From: Calliopum simillimum
Taxonomy: Eukaryota; Arthropoda; Insecta; Diptera; Lauxaniidae
NCBI GenBank assembly: GCA_951812925.1
Contig: OX638371.1
Coordinates: 115,715,124 to 115,779,123 of the forward strand
Direction of reading: 5' to 3'
Length of the DNA stretch: 64,000 nt
Positions 45,441 to 56,920 of this stretch are shown piece after piece. Each line of letters opens with the position of its first letter. Position 1 is the first letter of the stretch. The notes under the pieces were generated by a model. That model did not search any database. It was not told where the DNA came from and worked only from the letters and a program-made list of their open reading frames with translations. The position numbers were made by a program, and so were the translations under genes.

Positions 45441-47419
45441 ATGAGACTCTTAGTCTTAAAAAATTTAACTATAGGTGCTATTATTCTTAGATATGTCAAA
45501 CATTGCTCAAAACAGCAACATAAAATACAATCATTAGAAAAATCAAGAAGATGCTAGCTACGATACTAGAATTTTGTGAATGTCATTTGCTCCGAAAGAT
45601 GTAAGATATAGAATGCAGGAAAGATTTTTTCCTATGTTGCACGGTACAATGATACTTTTTATCTAAAATAAAATAAAATAAAGAACTGACGACGGTTAAT
45701 CTGGCCGCATTGTTGCTTCTATTCGCTGGTACGTCTAGCGACTTTAGTCTGACCAAAGCGAGCGTTTAGCAAGCGTGCATATTTTATTGCTAAATAATAA
45801 GCAGCTATTAAAATAATTGGCAAATTGCACACATACACAATATACTTACATACACATTGTAAATGTACATACATACAAACATGTACTCACTCATCATATG
45901 AATTTTAAGTATGAACATTTTATTTAATTTAATTGTATGGGAAAATTCTTTCTAAAACACTGTGATTTCTAAAGTAGCATACAAGTACCACGTATGTATT
46001 TATGTATGTATGTATATATATTCGTGTGCGCTTAAATGTATCGGGCACAAATTTATTGTTCCAAATTACAGTTTATAAAGTTAATTTGCTGAAAAAAAAA
46101 ATTATATTTTGTACTAAATATTTCTGGGAAATGTTACAGTTTTTAGCAGTTGTACATTTCCGAGTTCATTGTTTGGTAGATATTATCTTTAAAATTAAAA
46201 TTTAATCGAAATGCATAGGCATTCGATAGAGAATTTTCAAAATTTTCTATACTCAATGTGGTTGTCTATGGCAAAATGTTGCTTTAAAAAAATATAGCTG
46301 TGATAGAGCTTGCAGATTTTTGTCATTGCAAGAATCACTGTTTTGAGAGAATTTTAGAGTTACATCATAGTCACAGTAAACAGTTCATTTCTTCTAGGGA
46401 AATCGGGTAGCCATAAGCTTACTGATTAAATTTTTCCTTCAACATTTTCCAATTGGATTCTTGCTTGCCTAGGTATTATCCATTGAATTGCAGGTATCTG
46501 AACTACATACAAATTACTAAATTATATATGTAGTTTGCAGTTGAGATATATTTTCTTTGATAGATGATAAGATTAAAAGTCCAATTGGAAAGTTGTCAAG
46601 CAAAGTTTAATGAGAAGGATTATGGCTATCCGCTACCATTAGCAAAAATTAATTACATTGTTTACTGTAAGTGTAATATAATTCAATTATACCACAAAGC
46701 GAGAATATTTTCACTTCGAAGCAAGCATATCTTGAGAACAAAAGTCAATCCAAATATATAAATTATACGCTAAGTACTTAATACCTTTAGTGAAAAAGGA
46801 TTAACTCAAAAAAGTTAGGCCACAGAGAAAATGTTCCTTTCATAGACATGTGTATAATCTAAATTTTATATTCTCTTTATATAAATTTTATATTCTCTTA
46901 GTATAAATTTTATATTCGTTATATAAAATGAAGATTTGATCTTATATCGATAATTTGATTTTTGTCAATCACATTTTTGCCCAAAAAGAGAAAAAAGAAT
47001 GTGTTTTTAAAGTAATTTTAAAATTTATAAAGTCACTTGTAAGGCCAACTAATTATAATCAGTAATTTTGTGAGAAGAAAAATAGTAGAAAATAATAACA
47101 GAATCAATACAGGCAGAAATATCAATGCTGACTTCGTTTTATTTTGCACAATTTCAACTGACTATGTGTTCTAAAAAAAAACTCATCCATGGATTTTCAT
47201 TTTATACTATTGGGTCTAGAAGTTTCCAGCGTTTTACAAATAATGGAGTCACCAGTAGATTTCGGGCAGAAATTTCAGATCTCATGTGTCACATTTAAAA
47301 CTTGGGCATCAATCAACAACATTGCATCATTATATTTGTGCATTTCTATAGGTGTCGTATATTTTTTCGAGCGAAATCATGTTCTGAGCCAAATAAGCGT
47401 CACATATGAGTCTTCGGTC
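45441..47419. other. Noncoding DNA with a CACAGAGAAAA scrap
   Basis: A CACAGAGAAAA end like those of the 28389 element occurs near 46822. Three tandem TATAAATTTTATATTC-like units follow at about 46861-46920. No partner end was found. Other frames lack features. Confidence 0.4.
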
Positions 47420-47521
47420 AAAAACTATTTGGATAGTAGTAGATGGGAAATTCTGCTTCACCCGCCATATAGACCAGACTTGACGCCATCAAAAATTGAC
47501 CCAATTCGTTCTTGGGCTTAA
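47420..47521 (+). pseudogene. mariner transposase fragment around the third catalytic Asp
   Basis: The translation KNYLDSSRWEILLHPPYRPD followed by LTPS matches the mariner signature around the last catalytic residue (WEVLPHPPYSPDLAPSD-like). After that the frame is scrambled and a stop follows. Nothing upstream in the same frame (47189-47419) resembles a transposase, so only about 30 codons survive. It is independent of the relic at 15772. Confidence 0.7.
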
Positions 47522-48841
47522 AACACGAAAAATGTTTTTGGTCCGGAATTCATAAATATAAAATTTTTAATGTCTGCTTACCAGCAGGAGTTCTTTTCGC
47601 CTGGGAAGTACGATAAAATGCACTCATATAGTAGACCTTCTGGAGTTTGTAAATATAGGTTTCGCTAAGAGAGGAACGACCCTTGCCTTGTTAGTCCATC
47701 AGCCTTTTTGTTACACTTGAAGTTTCTATGGGCCAGATTTCAAGTACAATAAAATAGAACTGGTCTAAATAAATTTTCGCTACATTCCTCGACAAGTTTT
47801 GATCAAAGTTCAGCGTTGAAATTTAGGTCAAATATCATAACTTTTTTTAAGCAGAATTATCATCTACTCAAAATTGTAATTTAAAAAAAAAACAAAAAAA
47901 AAACTGATCCCACTCAAAATAAATTAAATGCTAACAATTTGTAAACAATGGATTATGTATTAATAGTAACAGCAACAAAAAGAACAACATCACTGACAAT
48001 AGCAATGATATAAGAAGTAACAACATAACGATAAAAGACAATATTGACAACAAGCCGAAAAAAATGCAGTTGAAATGACACAAATGACAAACATTAAATG
48101 TTATATGTAGTTACAAGATAAACTCACACACACACACACAGATGCACAATTAAATATTATGCAGATGCAGTCAGTCTAAATGTCATTATATCAAATTCAT
48201 TAATCCCAAAATATATGCAGAGCAACACAGGACAGACATCATACCAGCCAACAGATTGCAGTTATAGATAGTATGTATGTTGGTACGTACGAGAATACCT
48301 CGAGCTAAAGTATGCATATTGAGATACGCAGATACGAATATGTACGAGTATGTAGATATTATTACAGATACTCAATGAGTGAGAACACAATTGAATTTTT
48401 TCATTCCTTCGTTCATTCAATTTGTATGCGATTTTAATCTCCTACAACTTTTTTATTTTAATTTTTTGTTTTTGGTTTGATTCTTTGATTTGAATTCCAA
48501 ATGTTGAGTTTTTTTTTTGTAATTTATAACACTGAGAATTTTGTTTGCTTTAATCGAGCCAACGATATAAAACAATTGCAATTAATAAATTCTAATGGAA
48601 CTTTTTGTATCCTCCTCGAGAAATTCCATAAGCTCCAACAGAAATCAAAACAGAGAACCAATAATCTTTCCACATGTCTAGTACGTATATGAATTAGTAC
48701 AGAACAGAACAGTACAGAATGGCACAAGAACAGAAAAAATATTCCACAAAGCTGTGGCTAAAAATATTAAAAAGTTTGCTACACTACGTTATCTGAAAGA
48801 GTACCCTCAAAAGTACTAACCATCAACAGAAGATGTTATCA
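47522..48841. other. Noncoding DNA, nothing identified
   Basis: Contains a (CA)n tract near 48126-48141 and tetranucleotide stretches near 48264-48290. The frames 48501-48727 on both strands are unremarkable. No element boundary was seen. Confidence 0.4.
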
Positions 48842-49199
48842 GGCCTTTTCCGTAATCCGCGTGTTTTCAACTACTTTTTGTTCAGGAAGCTTTTTGATGA
48901 AAACGGTGAGCCGAATGATGAAAAGTATCAGCATCTCTTTTGCGGAGACTTCCAAGTTCTACATAAAATATTGATGTGTCTGTATTTACGAAAAGTATCT
49001 GTTTAGAAAATATTCGATAAAATCAAATTTTTCGACTTTTTAGAATATTTTTAAAACGATTACTTTTTTGATAATGCAAATCAACATAATTTGTAGAACT
49101 TGGAATCCTCCACAAAAAAGATTATAATACTTTTTATCTTTCAACACAAAGCTTCCAAAATGAAAAGTAATTGAGATCACACGTATTTTGGAACAGGCC
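48842..49199. mobile_element. 358-bp palindromic MITE with GGCCTxTTCC ends
   Basis: The ends GGCCTTTTCC and GGAACAGGCC are inverse apart from one base. The arms continue with GTTTTCAACTACTTTTTG / inverse and a strong inner pair (CTTCCAAGTTCTACATAA against its inverse near 49098-49118). Half of a second copy lies at 34040-34165. No coding frame; the target duplication is unclear. Confidence 0.65.
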
Positions 49200-50396
49200 A
49201 GATAAGCTCATTCGCTTTAAGCACTCATAGTTCAATTGCAGTGCAGTTATAGTTTGATTACAGTGCAGTAAAGTTAATGCGTTGACTTTAAATAAAAAAT
49301 GCATACCAATGATGAAAGAGCTTTTATCGTAGCCTTAATCTCACAGAGGTTTATTGAAGTAAATAGCAATTTTATAAAACAAAAATAATTGAATAAATTT
49401 CTCTGCGTGTATTTGAACGCTTGTAATTTTCATCGTTACAAATACAAATTTTTTAATAATAATTACATTTCAGTCTTATTTTTTTCGAAGTAGATAGATA
49501 TGTAGAGTGTAAGTTGAAAATAAATAATAATAAAAAAAGAAATAAATGAAATGAAGAAAAAAAATAGTCGGATAAAAAATATGTTAACGTCAATCAAATA
49601 AAAATATGCATTGTCATAATCCTAAAAGCCATTACGACGATTAACATACGGTTTCAAATGCATGGGGCTATGAAGAGCAGCCAACGGGGCGGGACGTGGA
49701 GAGCCATCATTTTGGTTTGGGGGGGAATGGGTGGGCAATGTTGTATACGCCAACAAAAAGCAGCAAATCATATGCATATAAAACGATTAAAAATGTTGAA
49801 AATTTTATGTTATGCATTCATTCATGTAGATACAAATGTTGCTGATGAATTTTTATGCATTTTTATAACACACACACAAATACACATTAGGGTGGAACGG
49901 CGAACAAAAACATGAAAAAGCTTGACCTTCTATAAGGAAATATGATAACATATTAAAATGACCTTTTAAAAATTTAAGTAAGTGATTTTGAACTTTCCTG
50001 CCAAAGTTTTATAGAGAAAATAAAAATTTTATTATATGGCATGGGCGGGCAAAGATTCAGGCAATCACCGTAACGGTTGGATATCACAAAAACCTAGTCA
50101 AACCAAAAAACAATTGCAGTATTTGTGAGAAATTTAATATGAAACTATAGTGCCTTTTAAAGCCGCATTTTGTAGAGAAAGAGCATCATTTGGCTTTAAG
50201 AAACGCCTATGGCCATCGCTGTTACATATGACAAATTCTAACGTGAGAATGAAACTTTTTGGCATGGTCACAAAAATTATGGGATTTTCCGGTTTTCGAG
50301 CTTAAAAAAAAGACGGGTTCTTAAATGTGGACTTTACTTCGCTTCCTGTGGGCTAATTGTAACATTATGATATGTTTTACAGGACAAATAGATAGT
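49200..50396. other. Noncoding DNA; possible left end of a TTAGGGTGGA element
   Basis: TTAGGGTGGA at 49887-49896 resembles the terminus of the 11499-12911 palindrome. An inverse CCACCCTAA stands at 51710-51718. The shared inverted match is only about 10 bp, so I do not claim that they bound one element. Otherwise featureless. Confidence 0.35.
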
Positions 50397-50790
50397 GATG
50401 AACAAAATTAGTCTTGGTCTTGAGTCTTGTTCTTGGTAATTTTGCGAGACTAAGACCTAGACCAAGACGCTTATATTTTTCCAAGACAAAGACCAAGACT
50501 GCTGTTCAATCTTGGTAATTTATAGTTAAAAGGTGTTTCACGCCTGTTATGAAGATAAAATCATCTCTCAATTTGAATTTTGGCAGCTTAAAAACCCAAC
50601 TGCTTTGGAGAAATATGGTTTTGAAATTTTGAATACTCAATATCTCAAGAAATTTTTTCAAGACCAAGATCAAGATCGAGACCAAGACTTAACGAGCATG
50701 ATCAAGACCAAGACAAAGACTCCATATCAAAACCAAGACCAAGACTCAATGTGCAAGAACAAGACCAAGACTGCTATGGTCTCGGTTCTA
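50397..50790 (-). repeat. CAAGAC/GTCTTG-rich dispersed element, copy 2
   Basis: Reverse-orientation copy of the 8647-8998 element, with the same block order. It runs from ATGAACAAAATTAGTCTTGG at the left to CTGCTATGGTCTCGGTTCTA at the right, with the middle AAAATCATCTCTCAATTTGA matching inversely. Hexamer blocks at both ends flank a unique middle. The 50533-50796 frame (QDQDRDQD... type) is translated repeat. Confidence 0.7.
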
Positions 50791-50879
50791 AGGTAAAAAT
50801 TCTGCGTTTTACAGATATTTCAATTTGAAATTGCTCCCTTGATATATAATATAACAAAGTATACATTATGGCATTATTA

Positions 50880-51370
50880 TCAGCCATTGCAGTATGAAAA
50901 GAGCCCTTTTATATTTTTTTTTTCTTTGATTTCTGGTTTAATTTCCATTGATTTGATGGTACATTTGTCATACCAATTTTTTAGTTTGAGGTCAAAAAAA
51001 TGCAGCGCAACTCATGCGATTAACGCGTGTGTTGTTACATAAAAGTTTTTTTTTTCTGGCCTCAAATGAATTAAAGCAAATTTAATGAAGATTCAAAAAA
51101 AAAAAGATATAAAATGGTGTATTAATTAGGCCTTTTTCATACTTAAATGGCCGCTAAAATCTAAAAATAGGAAAAAAATATAAAAATATCAACTTTACAG
51201 GTCCATAACTTTGCAAAATCGGTTCAAGTCTTATAAATTAAAAAGCACATACAATTAGCTGAAAGTTTTTTGTTTTCACTAAAAAGAAAGAATTTTTTTT
51301 TTGTGAAACAAGTCAGAAAATCAGTTTTATCCCTACATTTTGGACCCCCACCCCCCAAGTGTAAGTTTTT
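50880..51370. repeat. Foldback copies of the tRNA-unit body
   Basis: 51050-51366 is the inverse of 44462-44860 (landmarks TCAGCTAATTGTATG, GATTTTGCAAAGTTATGG and GGACCCCCACCCCCCAAGTG against GCACCTGGGGGAGTC). 50890-51000 matches the end of the same body in direct orientation. Together they form a head-to-head arrangement. No tRNA block is present here. Confidence 0.6.
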
Positions 51371-52539
51371 GTTAGTCTAGGCCTCTTCTATCATCTTCCA
51401 GAAGCTTCGTAACCTTATCGATTACACCCTATATACAGTCACTAGTCACTGATTTCACACTCTATCATTTAAAGCTGAAGAGAACCACGTTCTTGTTGAA
51501 TGCCTTTGCTTTTTATTTTGGTTATTACTTTTTATCACTTTTTGTTATGATTCTAAACAAATCTATGCAAATGCCAAAATATAGTGAGACTTGAAATTCT
51601 TTTTGATATCGGCATAAATTTTAGGTTGATTATGTTAGCTGTTTTCGAATTTTTTTTTTTCTTTTTGTTAAAGCAGCGTATAAACTTTCATTTGTTATTT
51701 CTATTCACTCCACCCTAATGCTTAGCGCATTGCCATCAAGTCAATAATATTTTCGCTTGACTCATGCTTTTTTCTATCGGATATATACGATATTTATTAT
51801 ATTAATTAAAAGCATTTGTAGCCAAAAGATGTTCGTTTTCATAAATATTGTTTTTTTTTACCAAGAAAGCAATTAAAAATCATCTTTTATGTTTGAAGTT
51901 GCTGTTGTTGTTGTGTGAATTCACACTTTTAGGGGTCGTTGCTTGTGGTGTTGACTTTTTGGTCTTGGCTGTGGTCATAAAACTTAAATTGGAATGAAAA
52001 GTTCGTTGTGCTCTTTAGATTCTGTCGGCTGCTGGTGCTGGTGCGCTTGCGTTTCATTCAATTTTATTACATAAAAATAACAAATTATAAAAATAAATGA
52101 GATTTTTTCATCTTACTCCATTCATTTGCTTTTGGTTTTTTTTTTATGAAAAAAACGTAGTGGAGAATATTATTCATTGTCATAAATTTAAAATTTTTGA
52201 AAATCATTTTCTTAGCAGCTGCTTGTAGTTCAGCGAAAACAAAAGGTGCCCATTTATGTTTAGATACATTTATTCAGTGGTAAAAATTCATTTGGCTTAT
52301 GGACAGGGGATTAATGGGAAAAAATGGCGATTCCGATTTCAAGTGAAGTCGTCTCACTATGTAGAAATACAAAAAAAGCAAACAAAAAAAAAAAAAACCC
52401 TCATAACACAAAGAGAGCGTACGACAAATGAAACCGCATGCACAAGATGCATATAGTGTTCTAATACTTTTTCTTTTACTCATAATGAGTAAGTAAATTA
52501 TTTTTTCTAACACTAAGTTACTTTTAAATAATTTATTTT
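51371..52539. other. Noncoding DNA, nothing identified
   Basis: No protein-like frame or RNA gene was recognised. The open frames at 52256-52585 on both strands overlap and are low-complexity. Confidence 0.4.
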
Positions 52540-52728
52540 TAACAATTTTCACTTCGAACTGCTGCGCAAAATGATTTTTCCACAAATGCTAAATTTTGTG
52601 TGTATTCGATGACGGTACGTTCAAATTTTTTGTACAATTTTGGTATAAAAGTTAAACCTTTTAAGGTTTAGAATTACTTTATAGAAAAAAATTGGAATAC
52701 TTACACAAGTTTATAAAAACAAATAGTA

Positions 52729-54463
52729 GGGTAAGGGAGCGAAATATGGACCACCTATCTTTCTTTTTAAAATAAAACTCAAATAACATTAAATAAAACA
52801 CTTAATTGTATTTCCTTCATTAAAGGAAATAATTTACCTTCATTGTGATCCACTTTTAGACACACATCTCATCAGAATAAATAGAAAAAATTCATAAACT
52901 AAAAATACTCAAAATAAAGAGAAAAAAAGGTGTAGTGTTATATGGACCATATAGTCCATATTGCTCCACATGTTTATTTAGTACAGAAGTTGCATATAAA
53001 AATGTCACTTCCACATTCGGTGCATTCTTCATGACTCCAAGAACGCCAGATTACACATTCGACCCAAACCTCGCCACGACGATCTTCTGAGTAAATGGTA
53101 TTACAGTATATGCATCTTCATCTTCTTTTCCTTTGGGGTTAACGAATTCCAAATCATCGCCATCAGACTCGTCATGAAAACTGCAAATAGATTCTCCATC
53201 TGAAGAAGATGATAAATGCATTTGTTTTTGAGTCTTTTTTCTTTGGTGGTCCATATTACCCGCAGCAAGTGTTTGTGAAATAAATAGTTACTTATAAAAA
53301 ACTCTTGTGGTTAATGAACTTATTTGTGCTAATGAAATGGTATTCACTGACTTTATATAAATAATGATTTATTTAAAAACACGAAATTCACTTACTAGAA
53401 AAAATATTTTTTTAGAAAAAACTACTTCACAGCAACTTGCGGCTTCACCAAAAGCTAAAATCGCACTGACACACAGTGCGTTGAGCCCATACAAGCAATG
53501 GTCAAAAATAGAAGGAGTGGTTGGATATCGATGAAATTTGGTACTATAAGTAATTTGGGGTCGCTGAGCTCAAAAATGATCTCAGATTTGTTGTAAACTT
53601 TATAGTTTTGCTAAAAACCAGGTATTTAGGACGATTTTCTTAAGGTCCATATATAACGATGATGAAAAAGTAATGTTTAATGTTAACAAATGAAATGTAC
53701 GTAGTAGGAAAAATGTTTTTTGTACTTGTGAGACCATTTGTGTTCATAAAAACAAACAAAAAAATTTCAACATAAATTTTATATTTCATACAAATTTTTC
53801 GTTTTAAACATTTTTTAAACAAAGAAAAAAAATATTTGTAGGACGAAGTAGGAAAAGTTGTTTGCAGTTCTTGATTATATAGAATTCAAACTAGTGGATT
53901 AAGAAAAAAAACGGCACTTATTTTTATAAGATTTGTTTTTTTTTTTTCATCGAAATTTGTCAATTTCTGAAGTTTTTCATTTGATAATATCGTGTATTAA
54001 AATCACTACAATATACATCAAATTATATATTTTCCAAAATTTTTTAGTTTTATTTATTTACTCAAATATTATTTATAATAAAAAACTTTACTTCGCTTAG
54101 TTTAATTAAAAGACAAATTTTTGGTAATTATTTGTTTAAGAGAACCCAAAACGAAGTGAATAAAGCATGATTTTTTTTGAAAAATATCTCAACTTTGAAG
54201 TGTCACAGCGTAGCCAAAACTGAGTTTTTCCCCTAAATATTTTGTTTTTATTTTATTGATACAATTACCTGTCGATTGATACCAATATTATTAGGTTTCG
54301 AGTTACAAAAAATTTTGATTTTTGCCCACTAGCCAACGCAGTGTGTGACATGAGCTTAAGGTATTTGCGTAAAGTTTGAACATGTATTTATAATGGTAAA
54401 TCCTATGGGAAATAACCGTGTGGTCTATATTATCCGCGTGATCCATATTACCCTCACTTATCC
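52729..54463 (-). mobile_element. 1.74-kb pogo-like (Tc1/mariner superfamily) element, internally deleted
   Basis: The ends GGGTAAGGGAGCGAAATATG and the inverse of the right end (GGATAAGTGAGGGTAATATG) form TIRs of about 26-28 bp. TA is duplicated on both sides (52727-52728 and 54464-54465). The empty site is preserved in the paralogue near 34431-34450 (CAAATAGTATGAATAAG). The only coding remnant is a C-terminal zinc-finger tail on the minus strand. Most of the transposase, including the catalytic DDE/D region, was not recognised. Confidence 0.75.
52974..53254 (-). pseudogene. pogo-like transposase C-terminus: acidic linker plus Cys/His finger
   Basis: Minus strand. An acidic Ser/Asp/Glu stretch (SSSSDGESICSFHDESDGDD) leads, after a frame change near 53115, into CIYCNTIYSEDRRGEVWVEC, then WSHEECTECGSDIFICNFC and a stop at 52974. 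The pattern C-x2-C, C, H-x2-C, C-x2-C with the WVEC and W.HEEC phrases is the PHD-like finger found at the C-terminus of insect pogo/Tigger/jerky-type transposases. The ATG at 53254 is arbitrary, and the rest of the gene is missing or unrecognisable. Confidence 0.65.
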
Positions 54464-54504
54464 TATAAATAAGTTTATACCTTGTCCCTAAACTTTTTGC
54501 TGTG

Positions 54505-56700
54505 TGCTTTAATTTTATAGGTCTAAAACGTTTTCTAAGCTTTAGCTGCATTTATCCAAGCTCATTTATAGTTTTTGTAATTAGTTGTATTGAACCTCCG
54601 TTTGGAGGTCTCTAGAGCGCTACTCTCTGGCGTGAGTTTAAAGTGAAGGCTGTGAGCTTTACGAAATTATGTTAAAATTAAAAATCCATCTTTTCAAAAC
54701 TCAGCAAAAGCAACAGAATATCTTTATTGCCGTCAACCCACAACTAAATAACTTTCTTCTGCCGTCAACGCTTTTCATTCCACACAAACCCCCCCCTTCC
54801 CATTCCGGTATTGGCGCCAACTCTTTTCATTCCACACAAACCCCCCCTTCCCATTCCGGTATTGGCGCCAACTCTTTTTATTTTTCATATATTTCGCTTT
54901 ATTTAATTATTTTCTTAATTTAATTTCTTGTGTTTGAACTTTTCTTTATAAAATTTATTTTACTTTCTTGCAAGTTTTCTTTATATTCCATAGAACCATC
55001 ATACGTACACCCAGTGTTGCTGCCATTTACACATGTGCCATAAATACTTGATATATCCATGTGTGTGTGTGTGTGTGTGTCTGTGTGTGTTTATTTCTTC
55101 CTGCTTTATTAAATTTATTTTTAATTTAATTTTGTGCCTTTTCCTTCGCGACGCAGCTGGATTCACGTATTTAATTAAACTTTTATTGCAGCGTTTGGCA
55201 TTAATTTACTTTGTATTTAATTGAGTTAAAAATAGGTTTAATACACAACAACAAACACAACTTCAATATACTTTTGCATGTATGTTTGTGGATGATTTCA
55301 TATAAAATGGATTTTCATAGTCCTGGCTTGATATTAGTTCAATATTGATAGCATACGCTCGTGGCACCTTTTGAGAAACCATTCATAAAAAACGATATAA
55401 GTAGGCACAGTAAAATTAGCTAATACATGGTTGACTAAAATTAAAGTTTGGAAAAGTGAGCTAGGCTTTACCAATTTTTTTTTATTTTTTATTTTCATAT
55501 ATCAAAATAGCTTTATTGAGTCAAATATTATGCTATTTCACTTTTCTGAACTTTTTTCTTAGACTTCCTTATATTTAATTGTACTTATATTTAAAACAAA
55601 CAAAGCGTTCAGGAAGTCTGCCGTCTCCAAATTATTTTTTATTAAGAACAAATTTAATGCAATATGGCAATGGCAGACATGATTGATAAAATAAAACAAA
55701 TTAAAAAATCAGCGGGATTGAACCACGTACTTTTTCTTAATCACATGGATGGTAACATTACAAGTAAGCATCAACGCTGATTCGATCATAAACCGAAATT
55801 GCCACCAGGATCCTAACAAATTCAATTGGAATATGATTGCAAGAAAAGAATGTTAAATGTTGGGGCAAAATTAATTTGAGAGCTCTGTGCGATGGAATAA
55901 AAGATATTTGATTATAAATTATATTGCACAATGTACAATTTAAATTTGTTTCACTTTTAAAATATTTTTCCAAGTTCCAGCAACAAAGCCTCTAAATAAA
56001 TTGTATGTAATAAAAAGTCATCGAAATCGTAGCGTTTAATGACTGCCGAAGATTCAAAATTTAAATTAAAATTTTTAAATAATTAATTAAAAAATTTAAT
56101 TGAAAAATTTTACAATAGAACGGAAGCAATTAACATATGAAATGTCTAATTGTAAGATAATCGTTTAAAATTTATTGACTGCAGCCTCACAAAAAAAAAA
56201 AAAAAAATGTTAATTAATCAAAAGCTTGTAAGATATGCATACGTTTCTATAGATACGTTAACTTTCAATTGTTGTTTGGAAAATATTAAAAAGAATTCAT
56301 TACATAACTAAGTATTTACTATACGTATAGGTACAGTAGTTATCATTTTTCTCACAAGTGATAAATTTTAATCATGAAAAAAATATCCAATTGGTATTGG
56401 AAATGTACTCACATGAATGGGCTTAATAAATTAATAAAAATAAGCACAATACAGGAACAACTATAAGAAATATTTGAGTGTATTTTTCGTCATATTAATA
56501 TTTGAAGAATAGATTTTAGTTTTAAAATATTTTAATCATTTGCAGTTAAAAATTATTTCGTTTTTTGGTTTTTCGTCTTGGTCAAAATTAACAATGTTAT
56601 GGCCAGGAAAAACACGTTTTTATGTGTTGCATTAATCTCAGAAACTTCTTAAAACTTTGTATATGAAAAACATGGTCGTAATGAAAAATGTAAATAACAA
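54505..56700. other. Noncoding DNA with a 52-bp tandem duplication and a (GT)n tract
   Basis: A (GT)n tract lies at 55060-55094. Near 55690-55790 the minus strand holds GGTTCAATCCC (55714-55724), which looks like a tRNA B box, but the A box is not clear. No gene was seen. Confidence 0.45.
54771..54874 (+). repeat. Two tandem units of 52 bp with C-run and TTGGCGCCAA palindrome
   Basis: CTTTTCATTCCACACAAACC starts at 54771 and again at 54823. The units are nearly identical and differ mainly in C-run length (8 against 7). Each contains TTGGCGCCAA, a perfect palindrome similar to an E2F-type site. It is translated as a repeated PSHSGIGANSF in one frame. The near identity means a recent duplication. 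Confidence 0.85.
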
Positions 56701-56870
56701 CACAGCAAAAAGTTTGAGGATAAAGTATAAACTTTGGATTTGTATTCATTCCAATTTGGTTTGAATTTTACACTCAGCAAATAGTTGGTGCGAAAGAGAC
56801 GACAATAGTCAGGGTATAAAATTCAAACCAAATTGGAATAAATACAAATCCAATATTAATAAAAAACCAT
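56701..56870. repeat. Palindromic fragment related to the CACAGC-ended family
   Basis: Starts CACAGCAAAAAGTTTGAGG. TTTGGATTTGTATTCATTCC with TTTGGTTTGAATTTTA is mirrored by TAAAATTCAAACCAAATTGG and AATACAAATCCAAT. The end motif links it to the elements at 33758 and 54504. The arms are about 45 bp with a central spacer. Confidence 0.55.
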
Positions 56871-56920
56871 AAAAATCAATGTATTGATGCAAATCATTAT
56901 TTGGAATGATAGTTCGGTTC

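Larger units (their letters stand above)
52540..54504. mobile_element. CACAGC-ended element, copy 2, split by the pogo-like element
   Basis: 52540-52728 and 54464-54504 together align with 34225-34467 of copy 1, including the inverse terminus AAACTTTTTGCTGTG at the right. The left terminus was not found. The two halves join cleanly at CAAATAG-TA-TAAATAAG once the 52729-54463 insertion is removed. Confidence 0.6.

Noticed and set aside
47189..47419. A 5' extension of the mariner fragment as a 110-residue protein
   Set aside because: The upstream part has no transposase resemblance. Only the segment from 47420 does.
49890..51715. One 1.8-kb element bounded by TTAGGGTGGA and its inverse, with TA flanks
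   Set aside because: The inverted match is only about 10 bp and the interior shows other, unrelated repeats. The pairing could be chance.
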